Below are positions 21,956 through 29,405 of a stretch of 64,000 bases of DNA, piece after piece (position 1 is the first letter of the stretch; every line of letters begins with the position of its first letter). The translations under genes were made by a program, and so were the position numbers. Source of the stretch: a virus. Location of the stretch: IMG/VR virus record IMGVR_UViG_3300020442_000009, positions 1-64,000 of that record; one strand, written 5' to 3'. Under the pieces are notes generated by a model. The model was not told where the DNA came from, did no database searches, and saw only the letters and a list, made by a program, of their open reading frames with translations.

Positions 21956-22213
21956 TTAATCTGATGCTCTAGGGGTTAATTGAAGAGGGCTTTGTTCATA
22001 GTAATATTTATTATAAATAATATTGTACGAAGTTTCTAGCTGTTTTATATATTTTTTTTGAGATTCAATTGCTTGATTCAAATCTTTAATAACAAAATCA
22101 GCATCAACTGATAATTCATAAAGTTTTTTTCTTTCTTGTGTTTGCTCGTACAGCATATATCCTAGCAATAAAACTAGGAAACCTAAGAAATGAGTTAAAC
22201 TTTTTTTAGCCAC
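21956..22213 (-). CDS. Membrane-anchored coiled-coil protein, GTG start
   Basis: An 85-residue protein with an N-terminal membrane helix (about 8-22, HFLGFLVLLLGYML) and a long coiled coil, i-spanin-like in layout and similar in form to the gene at 15536-15781. Starts GTG at 22213, with a TGTAAA box 7 nt upstream. It is the first gene of the unit containing the two fibre-like genes, which supports late expression. Confidence 0.65.
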   Translation of the reverse strand: MAKKSLTHFLGFLVLLLGYMLYEQTQERKKLYELSVDADFVIKDLNQAIESQKKYIKQLETSYNIIYNKYYYEQSPLQLTPRASD

Positions 22214-22220
22214 ATATTAG

Positions 22221-22226
22221 TTTACA
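22221..22226 (-). promoter_or_regulatory. TGTAAT-type promoter box (TGTAAA variant)
   Basis: Minus strand TTAGTGTAAACTAATATGTG: core 22226-22221, 7 nt to the GTG at 22213. The box lies in an imperfect palindrome (ATTAGT...ACTAAT). Confidence 0.5.
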
Positions 22227-22233
22227 CTAATAT

Positions 22234-22422
22234 TTGTTGTATTTTGAACTATATGTGGATAAACCACAGAACATAGACATCAAAAAAGAGAAAATCCAGA
22301 AGCTACTACCGTCTCTAGCAAAAACGATACAGCAAATTAAATTTACTACACAGGAGATTAATAAAATTCTACCCTGTAAATTAAGATGTCTCCAAGGTTT
22401 TATTTTTGCTTTCTTTCTTTAA
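22234..22422 (+). CDS. Possible small plus-strand gene, doubtful
   Basis: The 167-bp gap 22214-22380 has no minus-strand gene. On the plus strand a TTG-initiated 62-codon frame reads LYFELYVDKPQNIDIKKEK and on to a hydrophobic end, overlapping the end of the sigma-factor gene by 42 bp. Composition is protein-like but there is no ATG start, promoter box or Shine-Dalgarno sequence. The gap may instead hold a terminator or untranslated RNA. Confidence 0.25.
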   Translation: MLYFELYVDKPQNIDIKKEKIQKLLPSLAKTIQQIKFTTQEINKILPCKLRCLQGFIFAFFL

Positions 22423-23277
22423 GAAACAATGAATTTTTCTTTTTGACAAAGAATTAGAAATTTGCTTTTTTGTATACTCTGCACACCATTTTTTTCTAGA
22501 AATTTTAATTAAATCATTTAATGTATAATTATATGGTTTATTTAAAACAAGTTCTTTGAGATGTTTGGAATGAGCTTGAGCTAAGCAATGATTACCTTTT
22601 GTGTCAAAAAAACTACTGATAGCTTTATTACCTTTTTCAACTTCTTTGTAATTACTTCCAAAAACTTGATCTGTACTAATAAAAGACCTTAACTTTGCAA
22701 CAATTGTATGGTAATTAAAATTAACCGCTTGCCTAGTAACCTCAAGCTCTTCAGCCATTTGTTCTTCAGTCATACCTTTTTGCATCATTGATATTAATCT
22801 GACCTCATTTTCAGTTAAAATATCATAATATTTAGTAATAACTTTTATAATTTTTTTATATTTGTCAGTAACAAAAAGATTATTTACTTCTTCATCTTCT
22901 TGCCCTTGAAGATCTACTACCATTTCAAATGTAGTTTTTGGGCCATCTTCAGTATTTATAACAGCATCTACTCTTCTAGTATTATATTTCTTGTTATCTT
23001 CTGCATAGTGACTCCAATTAATAATATTTTTAATATATGTAAAAGCCATTTTTTGAAATGCAGAATAGTCAAATGTTCCTTCATATTCATTAAGCATTTT
23101 TTCTTTATATTTAATTAAAGAAAGGTTTGCTTGGCTTGCTATTTCATCTGGGTCAAGCCTATGAAAAGGTTTTCTATATTTCCCAATAATTTTTTTAATA
23201 TCTTGCTGGTAGCCAGCAAGCCACTCATCATATTGATCACTTAAAGTTTTTTTATCAATTTTATTTATCATTTTCAT
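22381..23277 (-). CDS. Phage sigma-70-like transcription factor
   Basis: A 298-residue protein. A region-2-like part (about 40-100: LDPDEIASQANLSLIKYKEK, FQKMAFTYIKNIINWSHY) is followed by a region-4 HTH (about 160-210: LTENEVRLISMMQKGMTEEQ, MAEELEVTRQAVNFNYHTI). The C-terminal 80 residues are basic and unlike sigma factors. ATG at 23277 limits overlap with the upstream gene to 17 bp; the ATG at 23319 would give 59 bp. A good candidate for the late sigma factor that reads the TGTAAT boxes. Confidence 0.75.
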   Translation of the reverse strand: MKMINKIDKKTLSDQYDEWLAGYQQDIKKIIGKYRKPFHRLDPDEIASQANLSLIKYKEKMLNEYEGTFDYSAFQKMAFTYIKNIINWSHYAEDNKKYNTRRVDAVINTEDGPKTTFEMVVDLQGQEDEEVNNLFVTDKYKKIIKVITKYYDILTENEVRLISMMQKGMTEEQMAEELEVTRQAVNFNYHTIVAKLRSFISTDQVFGSNYKEVEKGNKAISSFFDTKGNHCLAQAHSKHLKELVLNKPYNYTLNDLIKISRKKWCAEYTKKQISNSLSKRKIHCFLKKESKNKTLETS

Positions 23278-24343
23278 TCTTAACAAACCTTCCTGTTTTT
23301 TTGCATAATTTTTTAACATGAGGATTTGGATATTCAGTAGACCAATCCACTTTGTCTTTAGTTTGATTTAGCCTTTTAGAAAAAAGACTAGGTTTCATAC
23401 CTAACATTTTGGCAGCTTTTGATCTAGAGTTATTATATTTAGAAAGAGCAGCTTTTGCTTTTGGTATAAATTCTTTCAGCATAGATTCTCTTCTTTTTGC
23501 CCAAGTAGCTACATTATTTCTAATTTTCTTTTTTTGTTGTTCTTCTGTAAGTCCAGCAAAAGGAATATAACCCGCCTCTTGCCTTTTTTTCATAACTCTT
23601 TTTTGAGTTTCAGATCTTTGCTCTCTAGGAACTCTAGGGGGAATTGGCTTTGGTGGTGGAAAATCTTTTGCCCAATCAACTCCAGATACTCTTTTCATTA
23701 ACTTTTGAAATGAATTTCTAGAAACGCCTATCTCCTTGCAAGCTTTGCATCTTACATTATTATGCAAAATTAAAGCTGCCATCATTCTTTTTTTAATTCT
23801 TTCCATGTCTTGCTTATCCCAATCAATCCACTCATGACCTGTCCAGATTTTACCTTCTCTTAGTTCAAGAGCAAGGCTTTTGCCTTTTCTATTTTTGGAA
23901 ACCCAATTTTCTTGACCTTTTTGAAAACCAATCTTTTTTAAATGCTCATAGTCTGTAGCATTATAGCGATTACTTTTCCAAGATGGTCTTGGGACAAAAA
24001 GTTTGAATAAGGTATTGCTTGGATTTGGGAAAGCTGCGCTTCTTATTTCTTCCCATTCTTTAGTTCCAAGTTTTTTCCCATGATCAGTTTTATATTCTTT
24101 ATGAAACATAAATCCTTGAAGAGCTTTTACTTTTATATCAGGGTCATCTTCCATAAGTCTTAGCTTCAGGATTTCTTTTGCACTTTGGAAAGATTTAGCT
24201 CTAATAAAAGTTTTAAAATCCTTCTCTTCTCCATTGCCATACCTTTCGGTATAACTAATATTCCAGTATTGATGAAATTGGAAATTTTTTGCTCTAAACT
24301 TAGCTTGAAGGCTTTTACTTTTTCTTCCGCGTTTTTTATTCAT
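23261..24343 (-). CDS. DNA-binding protein with two tandem HTH units
   Basis: A 360-residue basic protein. Two FIS-like repeats are visible near the C-terminus: ALILHNNVRCKACKEIGVSR ending VDWAKDFPPP, and ALSKYNNSRSKAAKMLGMKP ending VDWSTEYPNP, joined by a Lys/Arg/Pro-rich linker. The N-terminal 150 residues are basic with many aromatics and may form another DNA-binding domain. It sits upstream of the sigma-factor gene, overlapping it, and has its own leaderless promoter (24351-24379). Confidence 0.7.
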   Translation of the reverse strand: MNKKRGRKSKSLQAKFRAKNFQFHQYWNISYTERYGNGEEKDFKTFIRAKSFQSAKEILKLRLMEDDPDIKVKALQGFMFHKEYKTDHGKKLGTKEWEEIRSAAFPNPSNTLFKLFVPRPSWKSNRYNATDYEHLKKIGFQKGQENWVSKNRKGKSLALELREGKIWTGHEWIDWDKQDMERIKKRMMAALILHNNVRCKACKEIGVSRNSFQKLMKRVSGVDWAKDFPPPKPIPPRVPREQRSETQKRVMKKRQEAGYIPFAGLTEEQQKKKIRNNVATWAKRRESMLKEFIPKAKAALSKYNNSRSKAAKMLGMKPSLFSKRLNQTKDKVDWSTEYPNPHVKKLCKKTGRFVKNENDK

Positions 24344-24350
24344 AAGACTC

Positions 24351-24379
24351 AGTATAACGCGTTTTTACATAAAAGTCAA
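24351..24379 (-). promoter_or_regulatory. Sigma70-like promoter, leaderless
   Basis: Minus strand: TTGACT (24379-24374), 17 bp, TATACT (24356-24351), 7 nt to the ATG at 24343. Should drive the tandem-HTH and sigma-factor genes. Confidence 0.7.
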
Positions 24380-24380
24380 G

Positions 24381-24533
24381 TCATTTCCACTTGCAATAGT
24401 GAGGATTTTCAAGTCTTTTTCTCCTCATATAGTCTCTTTTTTGCTGACGCCGTCTTTCTGGGTCAGCTTCATCATATTTTTTTCTAGCTTTTTTTTGTGC
24501 TTCTGTATTTTTTTTCTTTTTACTTTGGCTCAT
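24381..24533 (-). CDS. Small highly basic protein, 50 aa
   Basis: About half the residues are Lys or Arg (KKKKNTEAQKKARKKYDEAD, then RRRQQKRDYMRRKRLENP). Start overlaps the dNMP kinase ATG region by 4 bp. Resembles the basic region of the HNH gene at 25376-26098 and may be a remnant or a nucleic-acid binding peptide. Confidence 0.5.
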   Translation of the reverse strand: MSQSKKKKNTEAQKKARKKYDEADPERRRQQKRDYMRRKRLENPHYCKWK

Positions 24534-25114
24534 ATTAACTGCTGTACTTTGCTATTTTCCTTAGTTACAACTTCACTCAAAAAGGGAACAACAAATTCAT
24601 CACATTTATCCAGTTCGTCTTCTCCAAATGTAGGCCAGTAAACTTTGTGAGATATAAAAGGTCTAATCCTATGTAACTCTCTATGCTCTTCATGATTAGC
24701 TGGGCCAACTTCATGTCTTGTTAAATTAATCACTAAACCCCCATTAATTTTTATCCACTCAGCTTCATTTTTATACCTAACATCGGTAACAAAGACATAA
24801 TAACCTTCTTTTATTTTTTTCTCAACATCAGACTGAATTTTTTTAATCCAGCAATTTTCATCAATTTTACGTCTAATGTCAGTTCCCCAAGTTACTAAGA
24901 GTGGTCTTATTAATTCTTTTTCGGTTTTATTTTCAGTAAAAGCAGAAATTTCTGTATATTTTGCTAAAATTTCATCAATTTCATACTTTAATGCATCTGC
25001 AAAAGCAAATCTACAAGCCTTATAGCCTTCTTTTTCTAAAGCAATTTTGCCACGTTGATAAAATGTATCTTTGCCTGATCTAGCAAAGCCTGATATTCCT
25101 ATTAGTTTACTCAT
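24530..25114 (-). CDS. Deoxynucleoside monophosphate kinase
   Basis: A 194-residue P-loop kinase like T4 gp1 dNMP kinase: Walker A GISGFARSGKDTF (about 6-18), a dNMP-binding helix with RPLLVTWGTDIRRK, LID-like R-x-x-E region, and FVTDVRYKNEAEWI as the D-x-R-Y motif of the family. It converts dNMPs, including those from degraded host DNA, to dNDPs, fitting with the dCMP deaminase and NrdB encoded elsewhere. Confidence 0.85.
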   Translation of the reverse strand: MSKLIGISGFARSGKDTFYQRGKIALEKEGYKACRFAFADALKYEIDEILAKYTEISAFTENKTEKELIRPLLVTWGTDIRRKIDENCWIKKIQSDVEKKIKEGYYVFVTDVRYKNEAEWIKINGGLVINLTRHEVGPANHEEHRELHRIRPFISHKVYWPTFGEDELDKCDEFVVPFLSEVVTKENSKVQQLI

Positions 25115-25346
25115 CGTCTATATCTATATCGCTCTCAAATTCTACATTACCTTCTGATGCGAGTTCTTGTATTTTTTCTTGTAGTGCTCCTATTATTGTT
25201 ATTGTGTTTATATCATATTCATCTATATATCTATAGATTAAATTTTCTAAATCCATGCGAAAAGAATCGGTTTGCTCATCGTAATCTTTTGGTCCGCTAA
25301 AAAATAATTCTTCGTCTGTCACATAACATAATAAATTGTCGTCCAC
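25107..25346 (-). CDS. Hypothetical acidic protein, GTG start
   Basis: A 79-residue acidic protein starting GTG (DDNLLCYVTDEELFFSG) and ending in an Asp/Glu run. Overlaps the dNMP kinase by 8 bp. Upstream there is only a weak TGTGAT-like box. Unrecognised. Confidence 0.6.
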   Translation of the reverse strand: MDDNLLCYVTDEELFFSGPKDYDEQTDSFRMDLENLIYRYIDEYDINTITIIGALQEKIQELASEGNVEFESDIDIDDE

Positions 25347-25375
25347 TATTTTCTAATTAAATAATTTAAATCACA

Positions 25376-26098
25376 CTAATCTGGCATTTTATTTGATTTT
25401 CGCTTATTATCTATTCCTCTCATTGGTTGTATGTTGGTATAATGACCTGCTTTATAAACATCTTTTGAATTTTTAACAAACCAATCCAGAGGTATCTTGT
25501 GATCAAGTTGCCATTGGTTATAAGGATCTGGCCCATAGTTGTCCCAATTCATCCAATCTTCCCATAAGGATTCTATGTGTGCTCTATATTCTTTTATTGT
25601 GCAACCTAATTGAGTTAAGGAACTTGGGTGAACTTTTCTTTTTCTTTTTCCTGCCGCTGCCGCATTTACCCTTCTAGCATTCCTTCTTACCTGATTTACC
25701 AATACATGATTTGGATCAGTTTTTCGCAGATGTCTGGCTCGATCTCTAAAGTATTTTCTAAGATGTTCTCTATTTTTAGCTTTCCATTTCTTATCAGAAA
25801 TAGCTTTTCTTTTCTTGTATTCTGGGTCTTTTCTCTTTTTTCTTAGGTTTGCAAGTATTTCTTCTCTATTATTTTGGTAGCGCTCTTTTGCTTGTTTAGA
25901 TGCTCTTTCTTTATTTTCAGAATACCACTTAGCATCCATTGCAGCTTTTTTTTCTTTATTAGCTTCTCTCCAAACCTTATCTTGAGCATATTTACATGTT
26001 TTGCATTGACTTTGCCTTCCATTTTTTTTGCTTTTTTGTTTACCAAACTCATTAATCGGCTTTTCTTCACCACATTTTGAACATTTTAACTTTTCCAT
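25376..26098 (-). CDS. HNH endonuclease with N-terminal zinc ribbon
   Basis: A 240-residue very basic protein. N-terminal CSKCGEEKPINEF with QCKTCKYAQ forms a CxxC...CxxC zinc ribbon; a long Lys/Arg-rich helical middle follows; the C-terminus has WQLDHKIPLDWF and YTNIQPMRGIDNKRKSNKM, the HNH pattern (D-H, N, N-x-x-K). Adjacent to the cytosine methyltransferase, with a 1-bp overlap, so it could be a restriction partner or a homing endonuclease that tracks it. Confidence 0.85.
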   Translation of the reverse strand: MEKLKCSKCGEEKPINEFGKQKSKKNGRQSQCKTCKYAQDKVWREANKEKKAAMDAKWYSENKERASKQAKERYQNNREEILANLRKKRKDPEYKKRKAISDKKWKAKNREHLRKYFRDRARHLRKTDPNHVLVNQVRRNARRVNAAAAGKRKRKVHPSSLTQLGCTIKEYRAHIESLWEDWMNWDNYGPDPYNQWQLDHKIPLDWFVKNSKDVYKAGHYTNIQPMRGIDNKRKSNKMPD

Positions 26099-27207
26099 TA
26101 TTTTTTAATTTTATTTAATATTTTGAGACACATTTTAGGCAAAAACATTTCACCTAGCACTTTTCTAATAAAATTAGGAGAATAATCATATTTATAAGAC
26201 CCATCTTTTTGTTTATGAGCAAATTTGTCTAGACAATCAGTTGGTAGACCACAAATAGCTAAAATTTCTCGTATAGTTAGCACTCTGGCATCAGAATAAG
26301 TGCCATCAACAAACTTTCTGCCGGGATGCACATTGTTTTGGCTTGATATAGCCCCATTACACATTGTAACTGTCGGGGCAGGTGAATCCCACTTCATTCG
26401 CTTGTAAGTCGTTTTAAAGCCGTTTATGGGGCGTTTCTCGCCATCTTCTATTAAATGTGGGTAATGTACCTTATTATCGAATGCGGTGCATCCTGTAGGA
26501 GTATTTGACATCCAAGTGATATGATTTTTGCTGTGTTTTGGTGCAAAGTGCCAAGGAATATTTAAATGATCTGCATTTTCTTCTGATTCAAGTGTTGGAA
26601 ATTCGGCAAAATCATCTAACACATCACGCAAAGTAATTTCACTTTCTTTTTCTTCGGGATGCTTCCACTCACCGTTTTTAGATATTAAACATATTGATCT
26701 GCTCCTAGATTGAGGAGTTCCTAAATTCTTTGCATTTAAAATCTTACAATGACATTCAAAGCCATCGGGTAGTTGACTTTGTATAAATTTTACTATATTT
26801 ATTGTGTTGCCTTTGTAATTTATAAATGTTTTTGCCATCTGAGGTACATTTTCAATAAGCATATAGTCTGGCTTTATTTTGTTGAAAACTTCCATTGCAT
26901 GAACAATAAGAGTATTTCGTTCATCCTTGGGATTCTTTTGAGCATTAGCTACGCTCATTCCCTGACATGGGGGCGTTGCAATAATTATATCTATTTTGCC
27001 ATGTTTTTTACAGGCAGCCTGAATATTATTTTTTATTGTTTTTTCTGCTATGCTTCCACAAATTAAATCTACTGAATTTGAATGAAATTTATTGTAAAAA
27101 TCTACCCTGTCTTCAAGCAGTTCGTTTGCGACAACGACATTAAAATTATTTTGTTTGAGGTAGTATTCTCCAAAACCTACATTAGCAAATAAAGACAAAA
27201 CATTCAT
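26098..27207 (-). CDS. Cytosine-C5 DNA methyltransferase
   Basis: A 369-residue C5 methyltransferase. SAM motif NVLSLFANVGFGEYYL (I), catalytic loop IIATPPCQGMS (IV, Cys in PCQ), MLIENVPQM (VI), LGTPQSRSRSICL (VIII), a target-recognition region (about 180-290) and a C-terminal motif X. Such enzymes protect phage DNA from host restriction or regulate expression. The promoter 27229-27257 is embedded in a hairpin, so expression may be controlled. Confidence 0.92.
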   Translation of the reverse strand: MNVLSLFANVGFGEYYLKQNNFNVVVANELLEDRVDFYNKFHSNSVDLICGSIAEKTIKNNIQAACKKHGKIDIIIATPPCQGMSVANAQKNPKDERNTLIVHAMEVFNKIKPDYMLIENVPQMAKTFINYKGNTINIVKFIQSQLPDGFECHCKILNAKNLGTPQSRSRSICLISKNGEWKHPEEKESEITLRDVLDDFAEFPTLESEENADHLNIPWHFAPKHSKNHITWMSNTPTGCTAFDNKVHYPHLIEDGEKRPINGFKTTYKRMKWDSPAPTVTMCNGAISSQNNVHPGRKFVDGTYSDARVLTIREILAICGLPTDCLDKFAHKQKDGSYKYDYSPNFIRKVLGEMFLPKMCLKILNKIKK

Positions 27208-27210
27208 AAT

Positions 27211-27245
27211 AAAAAAGGGGACTCAGCTATTATAGCTGAATCCCC
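27211..27245 (-). terminator. Intrinsic terminator hairpin overlapping a promoter
   Basis: Minus strand: AAGGGGATTCAGCTATAATA and the complementary arm form a long GC-containing stem around a short loop, followed by TTTTTT. It should end transcription of the 27.27-28.95 kb membrane-gene unit. The loop and upper stem contain the TATAAT of the methyltransferase promoter. Confidence 0.75.
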
Positions 27246-27257
27246 TTAGAAAGTCAA
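27229..27257 (-). promoter_or_regulatory. Sigma70-like promoter of the methyltransferase gene
   Basis: Minus strand: TTGACT (27257-27252), 17 bp, perfect TATAAT (27234-27229), 21 nt to the ATG at 27207. The -10 sits in the palindrome CAGCTATAATAGCTG, which could also be an operator. Confidence 0.7.
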
Positions 27258-27270
27258 GAGAAATATTTAA

Positions 27271-27510
27271 CTACTTACTCTTACTTCCTCCCTGCATAAG
27301 GGCCACAATGAGAATCAATGTGACGACTCCAGCTAAGCTGGCACCTTCACCAATGAAACCGCCAACAATCTCTTGAAGATTGCTGATGACATTAACAGGA
27401 GCACCATTCCCGAAAACAACTTGGGAAACTACCAGTAGTCCAATTACTGACAAAAGGACACTGGTAAGACCTCCTGCATATGCTTTGATTGTATCTAGTG
27501 TATTTTTCAT
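27271..27510 (-). CDS. Small two-helix membrane protein
   Basis: A 79-residue protein with membrane helices at about 13-33 and 55-75 separated by a polar loop (GNGAPVNVISNLQE), ending GGSKSK. The form resembles pilin-like or TrbC-type subunits and some phage coat or holin proteins; none can be assigned. It follows the outer-membrane protein by 13 bp and precedes the terminator. Confidence 0.7.
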   Translation of the reverse strand: MKNTLDTIKAYAGGLTSVLLSVIGLLVVSQVVFGNGAPVNVISNLQEIVGGFIGEGASLAGVVTLILIVALMQGGSKSK

Positions 27511-27523
27511 AAATAATTACTAA

Positions 27524-28174
27524 TTAGAATTTAAAGCTCAAAGATGTACCGAAAACATATTCTCTATCAATATCATCGGCATCTACATAATCCACACCTA
27601 AAGAAAGGTCAGCTGCATCAGAAACACTCTTAGAAAGAGATGCTCCAACAACATAATATGTCCTATCGGATGCGGAAGTTAACTCTGTATTTCCAACAGT
27701 AGCTTCAAGATCAAGAGAAGCGAAAGATAAATCAAAATCATGACTTACTCCAGCTTCAAATGTATAAAGAGAATCATCTAAATCTCTAAAAAGAGAAACA
27801 GAAGGATTCAATACTGTATTGGAAGAAAGAACTAATTCAACTTCAGAAAGAGCATTTCCGGGAACGTCTTCGAAGTGATTTAATCCTACATATGCTGAAA
27901 GAAGACCTTCAGCAAAAGACTTGCCAAGTCCAGCACCAAGATGGTAGCTATCATTGCCCACATCCACTGCTTGGTTTGTGCAAGCATGTGCAGAGGCATC
28001 TAATCCAGCAACTCCAGCTCCAAGCATTAAAGATGCTTGAACAGACTGTTCTGCTTTCTGTGAACCTCTATAAAAGAAGTCAGAAGCATAACCAATCTTG
28101 GCAGAATTGCCCAAAAGGGCGGCGTTACAAATAAGTCCACAAAGGACAAGTAGTGATGTTAGTTTATTTTTCAT
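27524..28174 (-). CDS. Outer-membrane beta-barrel protein
   Basis: A 216-residue protein with a signal peptide (MKNKLTSLLVLCGLICNAAL), then alternating amphipathic strands to a C-terminal aromatic (TSLSFKF), as in outer-membrane barrels. The opening IGYASDFFYRGSQKAEQSVQ resembles the TorF/Gcw_chp-type porin family. I chose ATG 28174 because the signal peptide begins there; an upstream in-frame ATG at 28297 would overlap the holin-like gene. Possible roles: host envelope change or superinfection exclusion. Confidence 0.8.
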   Translation of the reverse strand: MKNKLTSLLVLCGLICNAALLGNSAKIGYASDFFYRGSQKAEQSVQASLMLGAGVAGLDASAHACTNQAVDVGNDSYHLGAGLGKSFAEGLLSAYVGLNHFEDVPGNALSEVELVLSSNTVLNPSVSLFRDLDDSLYTFEAGVSHDFDLSFASLDLEATVGNTELTSASDRTYYVVGASLSKSVSDAADLSLGVDYVDADDIDREYVFGTSLSFKF

Positions 28175-28193
28175 AATATATAGATGAAAGGTT

Positions 28194-28367
28194 TTAGGAG
28201 GACTTTTTTGCGACATGTTCTCCGACATTGCCAGCGGCATAAAGTCCAAAAATCCATTTGACGAAATCAGCCCAATCTTTAAATTCAGCCATTCCATACA
28301 GTAATGCGGTAGTTGCAGAAATAAAGCAAATTGCCGCGCATAGTAGTTTTCTACTTTTAAAATTCAT
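28194..28367 (-). CDS. Holin-like small membrane protein, 57 aa
   Basis: Reads MNFKSRKLLCAAICFISATT onward, with a hydrophobic N-terminal helix, an amphipathic middle (DWADFVKWIFGLYAAGNVGE) and a basic tail. The GLYAAGNVGEH ending is typical of short phage membrane proteins annotated as holins or holin-like. ATGA overlap with the upstream gene. Confidence 0.6.
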   Translation of the reverse strand: MNFKSRKLLCAAICFISATTALLYGMAEFKDWADFVKWIFGLYAAGNVGEHVAKKSS

Positions 28368-28945
28368 TGTATTCTAATTTCTTTCCAAGCAACTAATTTT
28401 GACTTTACTTGATCTCTAATATGTCGTTGCTTTTTATTAAGTTGACTATTGCCGCTTTTTACTTCAATAAATGTAATTTCTTCGTCTCCAAAAGATATAT
28501 AGTCAATAGGTTTTCCTAAAAATGTACATTCTTCTGGGTTAAAATCAAATTGGTCTAAAAATGGGGCAAGAGTTTCTGCAATATGTCCTAGTCTTACTTC
28601 GCTACTTTTTTTCTGTGAAGTTACTTTTTTCTTAGCTTCAGTTTCTTCGCTTAGTTTTAATTCTAGTTCAGCAATATCCTTTAAGATTTTTTCTTCTCTC
28701 TGTTGTAGCTCTTCTTTTCTGCTTTCTATTGATTTTTGTTCGATCTCAAAACTTGATTGTAAGCTGTGGATTGTTTGCTGAAGATTGCTTTCTCTTAATT
28801 TAAAGTCTGATTCCTTTTCTATCAGTTGTTCTTTTAGTGATTGATTTAAAGAATTGGCGTTAAGTTGTTCCTGTTTAAGGTTTCGTAAATAAAATACTAA
28901 ATATATTATACACCCAACTAGGGTAATTTCTACAAAAAAATTCAA
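28364..28945 (-). CDS. Membrane-anchored Holliday-junction-resolvase-like nuclease
   Basis: A 193-residue protein: N-terminal membrane helix (about 4-21), a coiled coil (about 22-110) and a C-terminal restriction-like domain (about 115-193). The last has EVRLGHIAETLAPFL, GKPIDYISFG (Asp) and ITFIEVKSGNSQLN (E-x-K), matching the Holliday junction resolvase-related family PF10107. In family members the TM plus coiled coil is common, and the cellular role is unclear. Here it could act on DNA at the membrane. Confidence 0.8.
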   Translation of the reverse strand: MNFFVEITLVGCIIYLVFYLRNLKQEQLNANSLNQSLKEQLIEKESDFKLRESNLQQTIHSLQSSFEIEQKSIESRKEELQQREEKILKDIAELELKLSEETEAKKKVTSQKKSSEVRLGHIAETLAPFLDQFDFNPEECTFLGKPIDYISFGDEEITFIEVKSGNSQLNKKQRHIRDQVKSKLVAWKEIRIQ

Positions 28946-28948
28946 AAT

Positions 28949-29197
28949 TCACTTTTTGGTTATAGAAATAATTCTGTCATGACGGAAAGATCTAATTTGA
29001 TTTCTGCCAAAACAAAAAGCTCTAAATCCAACATTATCTCTATCAAATCTCTTGTTACCAAAAGAATTATAAAGATTGATTGCTCCTATTTGATAAGTTT
29101 TAATTTTTCCATCCCTATTTCTGTAAACTACATAGTAGCGTGGGCCAAAATTTTTTCTAATACTAAATTTTAATTTATTGTATAATTTATTCATCAT
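28949..29197 (-). CDS. Small basic protein, 82 aa
   Basis: Basic, aromatic-rich protein (MMNKLYNKLKFSIRKNFGPR, with YYVVYRNRDGKIKTYQIGA) suggestive of a WYL/SH3-like nucleic-acid-binding unit. ATG at 29197 is favoured over 29224 to limit overlap with the upstream gene to 11 bp. Unrecognised. Confidence 0.6.
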   Translation of the reverse strand: MMNKLYNKLKFSIRKNFGPRYYVVYRNRDGKIKTYQIGAINLYNSFGNKRFDRDNVGFRAFCFGRNQIRSFRHDRIISITKK

Positions 29198-29405
29198 TTT
29201 TAGGAATAAGTCCTCTCTCTTCACATAAAGCTACTGAATAACCAACTCTATAACTAAATTTATCAATGAAAAACACAAAACCCATAATTACATAAGGTTC
29301 CCAAGTTTCAAATCCTATTTTATAGAATAAAATAAATGCCACCAAAATAACTGGCAGGAATTTATTTAAACTATAATTTAACATCATTAATTTATTTTCT
29401 CTCAT
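29187..29405 (-). CDS. Membrane protein, 72 aa
   Basis: Two hydrophobic stretches (about 15-28 FLPVILVAFILFYK, and 37-48 VIMGFVFFIDKF) and an acidic C-terminus. Overlaps the dCMP deaminase gene by 4 bp. Function unknown. Confidence 0.6.
   Translation of the reverse strand: MRENKLMMLNYSLNKFLPVILVAFILFYKIGFETWEPYVIMGFVFFIDKFSYRVGYSVALCEERGLIPKNDE

Noticed and set aside
25340-25356. AGTGGACGA near the GTG start of 25107-25346, like half of the repeated bipartite element
   Set aside because: No TTTCGAC half-site at the 14-nt spacing, so it is probably a chance match.
26098-27207. A complete restriction-modification system with the HNH gene at 25376
   Set aside because: Adjacency alone does not show cognate specificity, and zinc-ribbon HNH genes are often homing endonucleases; kept as two separate calls.
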